Source: Tricholoma matsutake
Lineage: Eukaryota; Basidiomycota; Agaricomycetes; Agaricales; Tricholomataceae
Length of the DNA: 64,000 nucleotides
Direction of reading: 5' to 3'
Assembly: GCA_026075535.2 (NCBI GenBank)
Contig: AP026541.1
Span: 9,610,001 to 9,674,000, forward strand
In this document: positions 1-10,301 of the stretch, piece after piece
How positions within the stretch are numbered: position 1 is the stretch's first letter
How the letters are laid out: every line of letters starts with the position of its first letter
The notes under the pieces: model-generated
Databases searched by the model: none
The model's input: the letters and a program-made list of their open reading frames with translations, nothing else
What the model was told of the DNA's origin: nothing
Position numbers and translations under genes: made by a program

Positions 1-71
1 ACACTTATAAAACACCTCTTTTGCCTGTTTACACTTAGTCTGGCTCTAGTGAAGCACAGCACATGCTTACA
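1..71 (+). repeat. 5' LTR of Ty3 element 1 (3' end only)
   Basis: Bases 1-71 repeat at 7651-7721 with only two differences, both transitions (CACC/CATC and CACT/CGCT). The shared block ends in CTTACA, the usual end of a fungal TGTAA...TTACA LTR. The window therefore opens inside the 5' LTR of the element that ends at 7721; about 115 bp of this LTR lie to the left. Confidence 0.85.
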
Positions 72-186
72 CTTTTTTTTAAACATTGCTCAACAAGGTT
101 TCTCTTATGCTCTCACTGTCTCACTGAAACCTTGATCACTTTCGCTGTTTACAGGTTGAAAGACTGCGCTGTCCAAGCTGCCTATC

Positions 187-1306
187 ATGTGCAAGCAAGT
201 GCTAGCTGCTCTGGATGCCATACAAGGCCCATTGTCCCCATTGTTGCCTGTGCTGACCCCTTCTGCAGGACACTCACAGTCCCCACCTGCCATTGACATA
301 GATGAAAACTCGGCACCCCCTTTGGAGACGCTGAGTGTGCCAACGGACATGCATATAGCCACTCCACCGACTGCTGATTCTGACTCTGATGACTCTTCCT
401 CTGCCTACAACAACTCCCCACATGTACCAGCAATGAAAATGTCACCGATGGGAGCTGCTGAATGCCTCCATGCGGAGCCTAAGCACATTCCACTGCTCAC
501 TCCTGGTGTTGTGTCACCTATGGTTATGTGTCAATGGGAAATGGCTTGCACAGACTTTTTCAGGGCTAACAAGAAGATCTTGAACAATGAACAGGTGGCT
601 GCCATTTTGCCAGGGCTGAAAGATATGCGGGCTCACAATTGGGTAGCGATGTCTTGCTGAGCTTGATTTCCCAGACTTCATCAAGAAGCTGCAGAGGGAA
701 TTCCTGCCCGATGGCTGGGACAATGAACTACATGCGAAAATATGCAATTCTCGCCTCAAGTCTTCTGATTCATTTCCCAACTGGGTGAACAATATTTGTC
801 ACCTAAACATTGTCTTATGAAATACAGAGTACTACTTCTCAGATGTTGCTCTCCACCTTCAACTTGACAGCCTGTTAGATGCCGACCTACAAAACCGCTG
901 CAAGAATTGCAATGTAAAGGAGGTTGTCGATAAGGTTACGAGAGACACTCCTGGAAAGACTAATGAAGCTCAATTGTCTTGCTGGATTGCAGAAGTCCAG
1001 AAGCTGGCAGAGGAATGGGCAGACACAAAGCAGTACTTGGAGGTGGCAGAGGATCTTCAACGCATGCCAAAAAGGCAGGCCCTTGTGAATCCTTTGTGGA
1101 ACACAAATGCTGTGGGTGGTTACAAACCACGTGGGTCCACCACTTCATTGATGCAAGCCACATCAAGCTCTGCTTCCTGTAAACCTCCTCACCTAACTGG
1201 AAATGAATGCTTGTTGCTTTTCAAACACCAGGGCTGCTTGAAGTGTCAGCGTGGTTATCAAAACCATTGTGCAATGGATTGCCCTAACGATGTTCCAGAT
1301 GGATGA
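187..1306 (+). pseudogene. gag: Ty3 element 1 Gag with zinc knuckle (broken)
   Basis: The reading starts at the ATG at 187, shifts from frame 1 to frame 2 near 655 (the frame 1 stop is at 658) and then meets one in-frame TGA at 818-820. It ends in a variant zinc knuckle at about 1234-1281, C-x2-C-x6-H-x4-C, the form I know from Agaricomycete chromoviral Gag proteins. Gag would package the element RNA into virus-like particles in the cytoplasm. With one frameshift and one stop this copy cannot make full Gag. The middle of the protein is recognised from its position and the knuckle rather than from a capsid motif. Confidence 0.7.
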
Positions 1307-1420
1307 AGCTATAAAAAAATATCAGAAGAAATGCTGCTTGGTCAGAAATGACAAGTGAATGTGCCATCGGGCAGCAGACTTGTAGGAGTGGTGTGAGGTG
1401 CCTCGGCACAGATTGAAGAG

Positions 1421-1780
1421 TTGAGCAAGGATGAAAATTTGTTTGTAGCAGGAATGGTGATGCCTTCAGCTGTGCTAGGCTCTGGTTCTGAGACGGAGGA
1501 GGAGGTAAGCCCTCTTACTGTTTCACACCTGCACTGGACATGCTCCTTGTTGGGACCTGTGGCTGACAAACTGATTGAAGTGAGCAATATGCTTGACTGT
1601 GGTGCGCACATTGTTCTCATCAATGATGTGCTGGTTGAGAAGCTAGGCCTGCATCATTTTTGCCTCAATAAGCCACTGCCAATTTCTGTGGCTCTTAATA
1701 ACTCAAGTTCTTCCAAAAACTACTTGCATGAATATGTTAAAATTGCACCTTTCACCTCAAACTCTGCATGGACATCTTGA
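1421..1780 (+). pseudogene. Ty3 element 1 aspartic protease region
   Basis: A 119-codon open frame in the same frame as the second half of Gag. It holds a retropepsin-like active site near 1594, Asp-Cys-Gly-Ala-His followed by a hydrophobic run, where the usual triad is Asp-Ser/Thr-Gly. The domain would cut the Gag-Pol polyprotein. It is separated from Gag by a stop at 1304 and from reverse transcriptase by a stop near 1780. The Cys in place of Ser/Thr suggests further decay. Identification rests on position between the knuckle and the reverse transcriptase plus this motif. Confidence 0.6.
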
Positions 1781-1792
1781 ACTGTAAAGGCT

Positions 1793-2987
1793 GTGGTGAC
1801 CCCGAACTTATGTGTCCCTGTTTTATTTGGACTGCCATTCCTTACTGTGAACTGTATTATCACCAATTTCAAAGAGCAGACTGCAAACGATAAGATGACT
1901 GGCTACAATTTACTGAATCCGCCAGTACTTAAGCATCGTAAGAAACTCGTCAACCTGAAGCAGGTCATAGCAAACACTAAGAAAAATAAGTGGCTGATGT
2001 TGGCTGAGCTGGTCAGCATTTGCAAACAGTGTTTGGCAGATGGGAAAATGGTGCCAGAGGTTATCAAGCCACTGGACATGGTGGGCATGATCAAGGACCA
2101 TGTAGAGTACCTGTGTTTTCAGCAAAAAGTGAGGAAGATTGAGAAGCAATTCAAGCAAATGCTCACTGAGTTTGCCAATGTTTTCCAACTGCTACCACAT
2201 GTCGAGAAACTACCTCGAAGCATGACTGCCAAGATCAAGCTGAGGAATGCAGAACAGACAATCAAGACACGTACATATGCATGTCCCCAAAAAATTTGTG
2301 ATGCATGGAAGACATTGATCCAGGAACATCTGGATGCGGGCCATATATAGCCTTTTTCATCACCACATGCATCCCCAGTGTTCATCATCCTGAAGGCAGA
2401 TTCATCTGTACTACCTATGTGGGTCAATGACTATCGACAGCTCAACAGGAATACCATTGTGGATTCTCACCCGCTGCTGAGAATTGATGACATCTTGAAT
2501 GATTGTGCCAAGGGTAAGATTTGGGGAACTATTGATATGACAAACAGTTTTTTTCAGATGCCTATGGAACCATCGCACATTCCCCTGACAGCTGTCTCCA
2601 CCCCCTTTGGCCTTTTCGAATGGATGGTCATGCCAATGGGTTTGAAGAATGCTCCAGCAATCCATCAACACTGAGTTACTGCAGCGTTGCATGAGTGGAT
2701 TGGGAAGATCTGTCACATTTATTTAGACGACATTGTCATCTGGTCAAACACAATTGAAGAACACCACGAGAACATGCACACTATCTTGGCGGCACTAAGG
2801 GAGGCAAGTTTGTACTGCAACCCACGAAAAACTCACCTGTTCCAGCTAGAAATTGATTTTTTGGGGCACCATGTTTCTGCGCAAGGTATTGAAGCAGACT
2901 CTAAGAAGATGGATCGCATATCGCAGTGGCCATGGCCATGTTCCACCAAGGAAGTCCACCAGTTCTTGGGACTAGTCCGATATCATG
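1793..2987 (+). pseudogene. pol: Ty3 element 1 reverse transcriptase
   Basis: Three stretches in frame 2 (1793-2350, 2378-2674, 2687-2987) form one reverse transcriptase broken only by TAG at 2348 and TGA at 2672. Visible landmarks are the VNDYRQLN fingers motif, TPFGLFEW and MPMGLKNAP, and the catalytic YLDD box intact at 2720-2731, followed by the FLGH and FLGLVRY signatures of Ty3/Gypsy enzymes. The enzyme copies element RNA into DNA in cytoplasmic particles. It is cut after FLGLVRY by a MITE; coding resumes at 3359. The family, a chromodomain-bearing Agaricomycete Ty3 element, is clear. Confidence 0.85.
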
Positions 2988-3358
2988 TAGTGTTGCCTTG
3001 ACTGACTTGGGGCATTTCTGTATTTTTGAAATAACTTGACACAATGCATTCAACCTGTTTAGTGTTGAGAGAGGACCCATCGACTTTTGGGGCTCCCTAT
3101 CCATGTAAATATTTTCAGAATTCTATACAATTTATTGGAATTGATATTGCCTTTGACTCATTTTTTGCAAGTCAACCAGCAAAAATGAGTCAAAGGCAAT
3201 ATCAATTCCAATAAATTGTACAGAATTCTGAGCATATTTAAATGGATAGGGAGCCCCAAAAGTCGATGGGTCCTCTCTCAATACTAAGCAAGCTGAGTCT
3301 ATTGTGTCCAGTTATTTCAAGAATACAAAAATGCCCCAAGTTGGTCAAGGCAACACTA
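2988..3358. mobile_element. 371 bp foldback hAT-like MITE (copy 1)
   Basis: The two halves are near-perfect inverted copies around a short centre near 3160-3185, so the whole element can fold into one hairpin. The ends are TAGTGTTGCC and its reverse complement GGCAACACTA. The target is the reverse transcriptase motif LVRY. CCGATATG follows the right end, and CCGATATCATG precedes the left end as an imperfect copy, suggesting an 8 bp target duplication typical of hAT. No coding capacity. The ends match those of the MITE at 3802-4172, but the interior does not. Confidence 0.85.
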
Positions 3359-3580
3359 CCGATATGTATCTTCCTTCTTGCCTCACATAACTGAACACAC
3401 ATGTATTCTGACAGAACTGACTTTGAAGGAGTGCAACAAGGTGTTTCTGGACTGGGAAGACAAGCACAAGTTGGCATTCAATTCAATCAAAAAGGCGGTG
3501 GTCAGTTGGGAATGCTTGACAATGATAGATTTCTCACTTATGCTTAGACACACAATTTTTGTGATGATGGACACCAGTGA
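3359..3580 (+). pseudogene. pol: Ty3 element 1 connection/RNase H start
   Basis: Coding resumes after the MITE with RYVSSFLP, an EHT block and the start of RNase H ending in VMMDTSD, whose Asp is the first catalytic acid. The frame is cut at 3581 by the hAT element and continues at 6161. Only in the pre-insertion sequence would this have been one domain. Confidence 0.75.
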
Positions 3581-3801
3581 TAGGGACTACCGTGGATGGA
3601 CCCGGGTCCATCCGGGTGAATATCCATGGATGACATACTAAAGTCCATGGATATGGGTGGCATCCATGGATCATCCATGGGTATCCATATGAATACTACT
3701 ATTTTTTATGCTCTCAAATGTTCTAATATATGTACCATGGTCTATTAAAATGGTTTAGCAAGGTCAATTACCTGCTGGAGTGCCTTGTTGGCAGTTGGCA
3801 C

Positions 3802-4172
3802 TAATGTTGCCATGACTTCAAGTCGGACTTTTTGATTGCTGTATATCTCTGCAAGCACATCATTGTAGGATGTAAACTAATCGACACAGGGTACGTATTT
3901 ATTACCGCTATCAACAAATCCAAAAATTACGTAAATCAGATCACTATATCTTGAGTTATTGACCAACTAAAATTCCAGCTTTTTGATGTACAAAGTCAGA
4001 ATTTTAGTTGGTCAATAACTCAAGATATAGTGATCCGATTTACATAATTTTTGGATTTGTTGATAGCGGCAATAAATATGTACCCTGCGTTGATTAGTTT
4101 ACATCCTACAATGATGTGCTTGCAGAGATATACAGCAATCAAAAAGTCTGACTTGAAGTCATGGCAACACTA
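3802..4172. mobile_element. 371 bp foldback hAT-like MITE (copy 2)
   Basis: This element has the same length and terminal bases (TAATGTTGCCATGAC and GTCATGGCAACACTA) as the MITE at 2988, but unrelated inner arms. The arms meet near 3985 and pair along almost their whole length. A perfect 8 bp target duplication, GTTGGCAC (3794-3801 and 4173-4180), places it with hAT elements. It is nested in the 2.58 kb hAT element, so it is a later insertion. Confidence 0.9.
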
Positions 4173-4313
4173 GTTGGCACACATGATGTTATCTATTATA
4201 CTGAGTAAAATTTGTACTTAAGACTGCTTCTTTTAATCAGGAAATGGTTTTACACCAATAAATATTACTTTGAAATACATCTGAAATACCATAGGAATTT
4301 GTACAATTACAAT

Positions 4314-4725
4314 TCAAGTTCTCCAAAACCTGGATTCCTCATCTGTCTCTTCTACCTCATCTTCCAACTCAGTCTCATCAACTTCTTTCTGAGGTCCCAC
4401 CTGCTCTTCACTTTCCATTTGCTTCTGAACAATCTTAATGGTTTCTGAAAGTCCTGGATAGAGTGGAGTTTTGGCCCAAGATCCAACTGCAACTTGAGCC
4501 TTGAAGGTCTGTGGGCTGGTGTTATGCTGAAGGTGATTGATCTCAAGCCTTCCAACTGCGAATGCATGTTCAGCATCCACTAAAGAGTGTCCGAGTAGAA
4601 GCAAAAATGAGAATTATTACACTTACCTGGTGCTGAGCAAAAATCAAGCCCCATCTTTGCTAACCAAGGTCGCTGCTCAATGGCTTGATGCCAGTACTTC
4701 ATGATTCCTCCAACCTCCTTGATAG
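4314..4725 (-). pseudogene. hAT transposase C-terminal dimerisation domain
   Basis: Two exons are readable: 4725-4627 ending in a GLDFCSAP block, a 47 bp intron (4626-4580, donor GTAAGT, acceptor TTTAG), then 4579-4314 opening with DAEHAFAVGR, the hallmark of the hAT C-terminal dimerisation region (usually E-R-x-F-S). The tail is acidic (Glu/Asp rich) and ends at a stop at 4314. The splice preserves phase. The domain pairs transposase subunits in the nucleus. Everything upstream (BED finger, catalytic core) is lost or unrecognisable, replaced by the minisatellite, so no active enzyme is made. Confidence 0.75.
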
Positions 4726-4726
4726 T

Positions 4727-5395
4727 AGGTCACATGACAGTCATTTTCAAACTCGGCATGAAAAGCAGGTCAGAATGGTGTATAACAACACTTTTCAAAA
4801 GTTTCCCTTCAACATACTCTAATATGACACTAAATATCCTGCCAGGATATCTTGATGATTCCATATTTCACACACCAATTGGATTTGATCATTCAATAAA
4901 AGTGTGAGAATGACAAAAATACAAGAGGTATATCTTGATGATGCCTTAATGGCTTTACTTGATCATTCAAAGAGAGTGCAAGAATGTCAAGAAAAAGCAT
5001 GTGAAACTCAGATTAAAAAATCTGGTCAAAATTGTATGTACCATCACTATGTTTTATATACAGTGTGTCACATGACTATGCAAGGGTGATTTTCAAACTC
5101 GGCTGAAAATTGCGGTCAGAATGGTATATAACATCACTATGTTCCATATATGGTAGGTCACATGACTATGCAAGGGTGATTTTCAAACTCAGCTGAAAAT
5201 TGCGGTCAGAATGGTATATAACATCACTATGTTCTATATATGGTAGGTCACATGATCAGACAGATATCATTTTCAAACTCAGCATAAAAATCCGGTCAGA
5301 ATGGTATATAACATCACTATGTTCCATATATAGGTCACATCATACAGATGTCATTTTCAAACTCAGCACAAAAATCTGGTTATAACACCACTATG
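4727..5395. repeat. About 90 bp minisatellite
   Basis: A unit starting GGTCACATGAC and containing TTTTCAAACTCGGC and GGTCAGAATGG recurs at about 4730, 5000 (partial), 5067, 5157, 5247 and 5333. The four right-hand copies are adjacent with a period of 86-90 bp and a few differences each. It lies inside the hAT element, downstream of its remaining transposase exon, and has no coding capacity. Confidence 0.8.
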
Positions 5396-5429
5396 TGAGG
5401 GACTGTGAACTAAATTTAATCACTAAGTC

Positions 5430-5664
5430 ACCTGCAAGCTAGGACTTTGCTCAGACTCTGCTCAGATTTTGATCCGACTTTTGTCTTTACAACTCTGAAA
5501 AACTTTTTACTAGGACTCTGGGCAGAGTCTGAGGACTGTCCATGGACTCCATGCAGACAGCTAGGACTCTGCTCAGACTCTGGTAGGATTCTGCTCGGAG
5601 TCCGTGGACAGCTAGGAGTCTGTGTGGAGTCTGTGTGGATTATGTGGGGGACAGTAAAGTACTG
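5430..5664 (+). repeat. GACTC-rich repeat element (copy 1)
   Basis: Dense irregular repeats of GACTC/GGACTC between 5440 and 5640 end in GTGGGGGACAGTAAAGTACTG at 5644-5664. The reverse complement of that terminus opens the elements at 20921 and 63836, so this copy lies in the opposite orientation. No tRNA-like head is visible on its left side, so it may be truncated there. Confidence 0.6.
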
Positions 5665-6160
5665 TCATTCCTTACCAAGACTATACTTGTGCTAGAGGGC
5701 CATTGTGTTGCATGGCAATTCCAAGTTCTGTAGGGGGCTGGGGGCTTTACCCGCTTAGAGCATACACAGCCACTATTGCAGTGGCCAGCTGGCTTTGGCT
5801 TGGTTTTTGTAGAATCAGGGCCCCACTTCTGGCCATTCCATTTTGATCGATGTTCACAGGCAAAAAAGGGGAGGGGGGTTACTAAAGGGGCCTGGCAAGA
5901 TCTGAAATGGATGAGAATCAAAATAGGCCACTTCGGCAATTACCACACTAATAGATCAGATGAGACATCCAGCCACCTCAATCGACAATACCTCATCTCA
6001 ATAAATTGAGAACTCGGAATTACTCATTTATTTAAATTTAATAGTAACCATCCGTTCATCCATGGATATCACCCATGCAATATCCATATCCATATCCATC
6101 CATCCATATATCATATCCACGGATGGTCACCCAGATGATGGCCATCCATGGTAGTCCCTA

Positions 6161-7080
6161 ACCAGTGATTACCAATCTGGGGCTGTACTCTCTTTTGGAG
6201 AATCATGGGAGTCTGCACAACCTGTGGCCTTTGATTCCATGACATTCAAAGGAGTGGAATTGAACTACCCCATGCACAAAAAGGAAATGTTAGCGATCAT
6301 CCATGCATTACAAAAGTGGCAGTCTGATCTCAGGAAATCAACAGTATGTGAATCATTATTCCACCTTGCTCACGATGTCCTAGGACACTTTGGATTTATG
6401 AAATCTTACGGATCCCTCTGTGACTCCTTCTACTGGCCAAATATGCGGCGTGATCTAGAGTTGGCTTATGTGCCGAGCTGTGTGGACTATCAATAGAACA
6501 AACCAACTACAAAGAAATCTATGGGTCCCTTGCATCCCCTACCAATCCCAGATCAATGCGGTGACTCCATGGCGATAGACTTCATTGGACCTTTGCCAGA
6601 GGATGAAGGGTACGATTCCATTGTGACTTTTACTGACAGGTTAAATAGTGACATTTGAATCATGGCAATGCGGACCAACATCATGGCTGAGGAGTTGGCC
6701 ATTGTGTTTTTCAATGAATGGTACTGCAAAAATGGGCTTCCCCTTGAAATCATCTTGGACTGTGATAAACTATTCATGTCGAAATTCTGGGAAGCCTTAC
6801 ACAAGATTATGGGTGTAAAACTCAAAATGTCATTGGCATACCACCCTCAGTCTGATGGCGCCAGTGAATGATCAAACAAAACTATAAACCAGTGTTTGTG
6901 TTATCATGGGGAGCATAATCAACTGGGTTGGAAAAGGGCATTAAGCCGTGTGCATTTTGACATCATGAACACTATAAACAGATCAACAGGGTTCTCCCCC
7001 TTCCAACTGTGGATGGGATGTAGTCCCCATGTAATTCTGCCCCTGGTGAAATTGCTAGAGGGTGAGGTCAAGGATATACA
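6161..7080 (+). pseudogene. pol: Ty3 element 1 RNase H remainder fused to integrase
   Basis: RNase H continues with SGAVLSFGESW and KKEMLAIIHAL, then jumps near 6330-6350 straight into the integrase zinc domain (HLAHDVLGHFG), so the back half of RNase H is deleted. The integrase HHCC domain has lost one Cys (CVDYQ). The core keeps the first Asp (AIDFIGPLP) and Glu (HPQSDGASE), and the second Asp block reads DCDKLF. Stops include TAG at 6494 and TGA at 6656 and 6869. Integrase would insert the element DNA into chromatin; this copy cannot. Confidence 0.8.
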
Positions 7081-7098
7081 GGTGATATATGTGATTGA

Positions 7099-7407
7099 GT
7101 GCCAAACAACCCAAACACGCTCCCTACCTTCCACACATCTCAAGCGCTGCCTTTCATAGAAAATGACAAGGAGCTATTCCCTTCTTGGGAGCAGGAGTGT
7201 CCGGATCCAGTGATTATCAAAGGTGAGGATGAGTACTACATGGATAGAATTCTGGAGGAGAGAAAACAAGGAAGGGGAACACAATACCTGGTAAGGTGGC
7301 ATGGATATGGGCCAGAAGAAGATCGTTGGCTTCCTGGATGCAAACTGCAAGACTGCGAAGCATTGGACATCTGGTTGGTGTGGAAGGAATCAAGTTGCAG
7401 TAGGTAG
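7099..7407 (+). pseudogene. Ty3 element 1 integrase tail with chromodomain
   Basis: The frame holds a chromodomain at about 7236-7370: EYYMDRILEER, then QYLVRWHGYGPEEDRWLP with the conserved aromatic residues that read methylated histone tails, and a terminal helix. Such tails steer chromovirus integration, usually to heterochromatin. The linker between the integrase core and chromodomain is shortened compared with related elements, so a deletion near 7080 is likely. Translation stops at 7405, upstream of the polypurine tract. Confidence 0.85.
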
Positions 7408-7520
7408 CTTTTTTTTGTTTGCTGGCCAGTAGCTTTTCCTCGTGGGGGTTTTTAATGCACCCGTGCATGTGCCCCTTTTTACTTACCTTTCATGATGTTC
7501 AAAGAGAATTACTTAATTTT

Positions 7521-7535
7521 TCAGGGGGGGGAGGG
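7521..7535 (+). other. Polypurine tract of element 1
   Basis: A purine run, AGGGGGGGGAGGG, lies directly before the LTR start TGTAAC. This is the expected primer site for plus-strand DNA synthesis. Confidence 0.8.
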
Positions 7536-7721
7536 TGTAACGATGTTGCTTATTTACTGCTTGGATTGCATCCTTGGACAGATACAGATGACTTAGGGAC
7601 TACCTTTCCTTCTTACCATCATCATCTCCATAAACACTGATAGAGATCTCACACTTATAAAACATCTCTTTTGCCTGTTTACGCTTAGTCTGGCTCTAGT
7701 GAAGCACAGCACATGCTTACA
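7536..7721 (+). repeat. 3' LTR of Ty3 element 1
   Basis: A 186 bp LTR runs from TGTAACGATG to GCTTACA. Its last 71 bp match the start of the window. The flank after it begins ACAAG, the expected 5 bp target duplication; its partner must lie left of the window. Confidence 0.88.
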
Positions 7722-8195
7722 ACAAGCTGCGCACACCCAATTTTGTGGTTCTTGCTCAAGTTTCACACACCAAAGATGATACTGGACATATAGAGTGAGT
7801 TATCAATCACTGAGAACTCAGATCAAGTGTCAAGCCATGCTTACCCACTGAGTCTCGCAACCGGCTTGTTTGCAGTTTAGTACGCCATCCATTGTACTAT
7901 TGAGGACTGATCTGCAAAGACAACCATTCAGGGCATCTCCTAGTTGTTGCAGAATTCTCTTGTGCTTCGACCACCCAGATTCTTTGGGAACTGCTTGAAA
8001 CTCAGTTGCGGCTGTATGATGCAAGGTTGAGTTCACATCAATTGCCTCGCCATCCACGTTGTTTTGGTTTTCGCCGCCATAATCAATTATATTTTTGCTT
8101 TCCTGTTCAACAAGAGTAAGTGTATGGTCGATGGTACTATGGCTACTTTCAGTTTCATGAAGGAGAGTATTGATCGATTTTTCTTCTTTTTAGTG
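7722..8195 (-). pseudogene. PHD-finger C-terminal exons, cut by element 1
   Basis: Read on the minus strand, an open frame from about 8195 contains LNGCLC, then DGVLNCKQAGCETQW, reaches a GTAAGC donor, skips a 63 bp intron (7844-7782) and continues YHLWCVKLEQEP...NWVCAAC to 7722. Together this is a C4HC3 PHD finger with the closing W-x-C-x2-C. I know this C-terminal finger from repeat-encoded Agaricomycete proteins but cannot name the parent gene. The coding exon is severed within a few bases of the last Cys by the LTR of element 1. A possible upstream exon at 8236-8340 is less certain. Confidence 0.65.
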
Positions 8196-8659
8196 TCTTT
8201 GTCTCATTTTGCTTGTGCATCCTTACAGGCTTTTGTTCCACAATGGTGCTTTTCAAGGTTGGCTAGCCCAATGGTGCTGCAATTTATGCAGTTACTGTAG
8301 TCTGGACAAACAGCATATCCCTCTGCATCGAGGATTGGCACTGGTATCAGTGACTAGAACAACAGTTCTATCAGTAACCTGTCATACATGTATGTGATTT
8401 TTGAAACCTACAACACTGCTACTTAATGCCATGTTTCTGATTAGATTTTATACTGTTTAGGCACTGTTGAGTAAGGTGTAGGCAACATTCAATAGGCTTC
8501 AAATTGCTTAGATACTCCAAAGATACTGTTTGTGGTGTGGATCAGTGTTTTTGATCACTCATAAATTGTGAATCCCAGTGTAAATCAGTTTATTTTACCT
8601 CTTCTGCTACTCAGATGCTATGGAAAACCTTCTATACATGTTTTATATGTTGTAGAAAG

Positions 8660-10075
8660 GTTCTATTAGCCTCAAATTGACATTTAGAAGTCCTATTCTG
8701 GAGAGGTCCATTTTTTTTTCACAGCCTCCAGTTGGACTAACTAACTGGGTTCCAGTCCGGCATTTCGATCCTGGTGCCCCCTTGCATATAGGAGGACATA
8801 TAAAAGGATCACTAACATCAAAAAAATATATGCAAAATGAAATTTGGTCATTAATTTCTTTTCAGGGTGCTCCATCGTGGTTTATTACATTTTCACCTGT
8901 AGACAGTTGACATCCAATTTCTTTGTATTATGCTGATAAGGAATCATATATATTTTAAACCTGAAATACTTTGCTCAGATGAAAGAAATAGGTTAGTTGC
9001 ACAAAACCCAGTAGAAGCTGCTCAATCTTTTGGTTTTATAGTCAAAATGTTTATCAAACATGTTCTTGGTGTTGCAGGAAAGCATCCTGGAATATATGGA
9101 AAAATGTCTGCATATTATGGAACTGTAGAACAGCAAGGAAGATTAATGCTCCATAATATGCATATGCTTTTGTGGACTGAGGGAGCTTTATCTCCACAGG
9201 AAATTCAGAATAGGTTAATGAGCCATGATGAAAAATTCCAGAAAGAATTAATTGGTTATTTGCAAGGATCTCAAGTTGGAGAATTTTTAACAGGCACAAT
9301 GGCTGATATACAGGCAAAAGTCCCAACTGTTCCAAATAATAAAAAAAGGAATTCATACTATAATCTCTGATTCTCAAAAAAATCCAACTGTCTGCTCTGG
9401 ATATCAGGATCCAACTTTAACATTGCCTGAAAAACCACCAAACAAATGCACTAAAAAGAAGTGTAATATGTGTTATCAGTGTATTGCATTGCAAAAATGG
9501 CAAGATCAATTTCAGGAAATAGGAGACGATTTAGTTCTATGATCAAACATTCATTCTTGTACTCCAATTAAAGAACCAAAAATACAAGAAAATGGAAGAG
9601 GTAAAAACAAGATTAAGTTAAGTAATGGACCAAAGGGCTGTTTGAAATTTGAATGAAGATGGTGAATGTAGTGCTCATTTCCCACAAGATATTGTACCAG
9701 AAAGTTGACAATACTGATGGTTATATCAGGCTTAAAAAATTAGAACCTATGATTACATAATACTATAAGTAACTCCTATAGTGACATATTTGCTCAGATG
9801 CAATTCAGATGTTACAAGTCTACTTGTGTGTACTATATTACAAACTATGTTAAGTACAAAGCAAAGTCTTAAAACTTATCAGCTGTTCTCCTCTGCATAT
9901 GATGTATTTGAGAGCAATCTGGAGAGCAATCTGAATTTTTTTAATGGATCAATAAAGCTGCTCGGAAACTTATTTTAAAAATTGTCAATTCACTGTCTTC
10001 TAAACTAGAAATTGCCAGTCCTATGGCTTCTTTGTATTTGCTGGGAAATCCTGATCATTATACTAGCGGCTACAT
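8660..10075 (+). pseudogene. Helitron Rep/helicase-like N-terminal fragment
   Basis: Blocks typical of the Helitron-like N-terminal domain appear in order: VGGH-like KGSLTSKKYM, GAPSWFITFSPVD, CSDERNRLVAQNPVEAA, SAYYGTVEQQGRL and HMLLWTEGALSP (8930-9370), and later SSKLEIASPMASLYLLGNPDHYTS near 10070. These proteins start rolling-circle transposition. The frame changes several times (after 8910, near 9370 and several stops 9540-9780), and the Pif1-like helicase half is absent, so this is a dead fragment. Transposon ends (5' TC, 3' CTRR) were not found with confidence. Confidence 0.85.
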
Positions 10076-10111
10076 CTCCACATTGTAAGCAGACTCGTAA
10101 CCACTCCCTAG

Positions 10112-10150
10112 TACATGGGCAAGCATGATGCACAGGCGCTTGCCCATGTA
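10112..10150. other. 13 bp perfect hairpin
   Basis: TACATGGGCAAGC at 10112-10124 pairs perfectly with GCTTGCCCATGTA at 10138-10150 across a 13-base loop. It lies between the Helitron fragment and the 3' end of the next gene. It could be a Helitron 3' hairpin, but no CTRR end sits at the usual spacing. Confidence 0.55.
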
Positions 10151-10301
10151 TCACAGGGATTGGTCACCATTCTAAATTGTAAGCGGCCTATGGAAAATGT
10201 ACATTTTGGAATCACTAAGTACCAGATAAAACCTTTTCCTGGAAAGTAAGTAAATTAGAAAACATCGACGGGCAATTACTATATCAGAACCATTTATACA
10301 A

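Larger units (their letters stand above)
3581..6160 (-). mobile_element. 2.58 kb hAT-type transposon inserted in RNase H of element 1
   Basis: The element is bounded by TAGGGACTACC and its reverse complement GGTAGTCCCTA and flanked by a perfect 8 bp target duplication, ACCAGTGA (3573-3580 and 6161-6168), the hAT hallmark. Both ends carry subterminal runs built from ATCCATGG. Removing it and one target copy rejoins the RNase H frame of the host element at MDTSD...SGAVLSFGES. Inside are a second MITE (3802-4172), the tail of a hAT transposase on the minus strand (4314-4725), a 90 bp minisatellite and a GACTC repeat, so it is a hollowed-out, formerly autonomous copy. Confidence 0.88.

Noticed and set aside
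5640..5939. A BED-type zinc finger of the hAT transposase on the minus strand
   Set aside because: There are Cys and His residues, but their spacing does not fit a BED finger and the frame has no link to the C-terminal domain at 4314.
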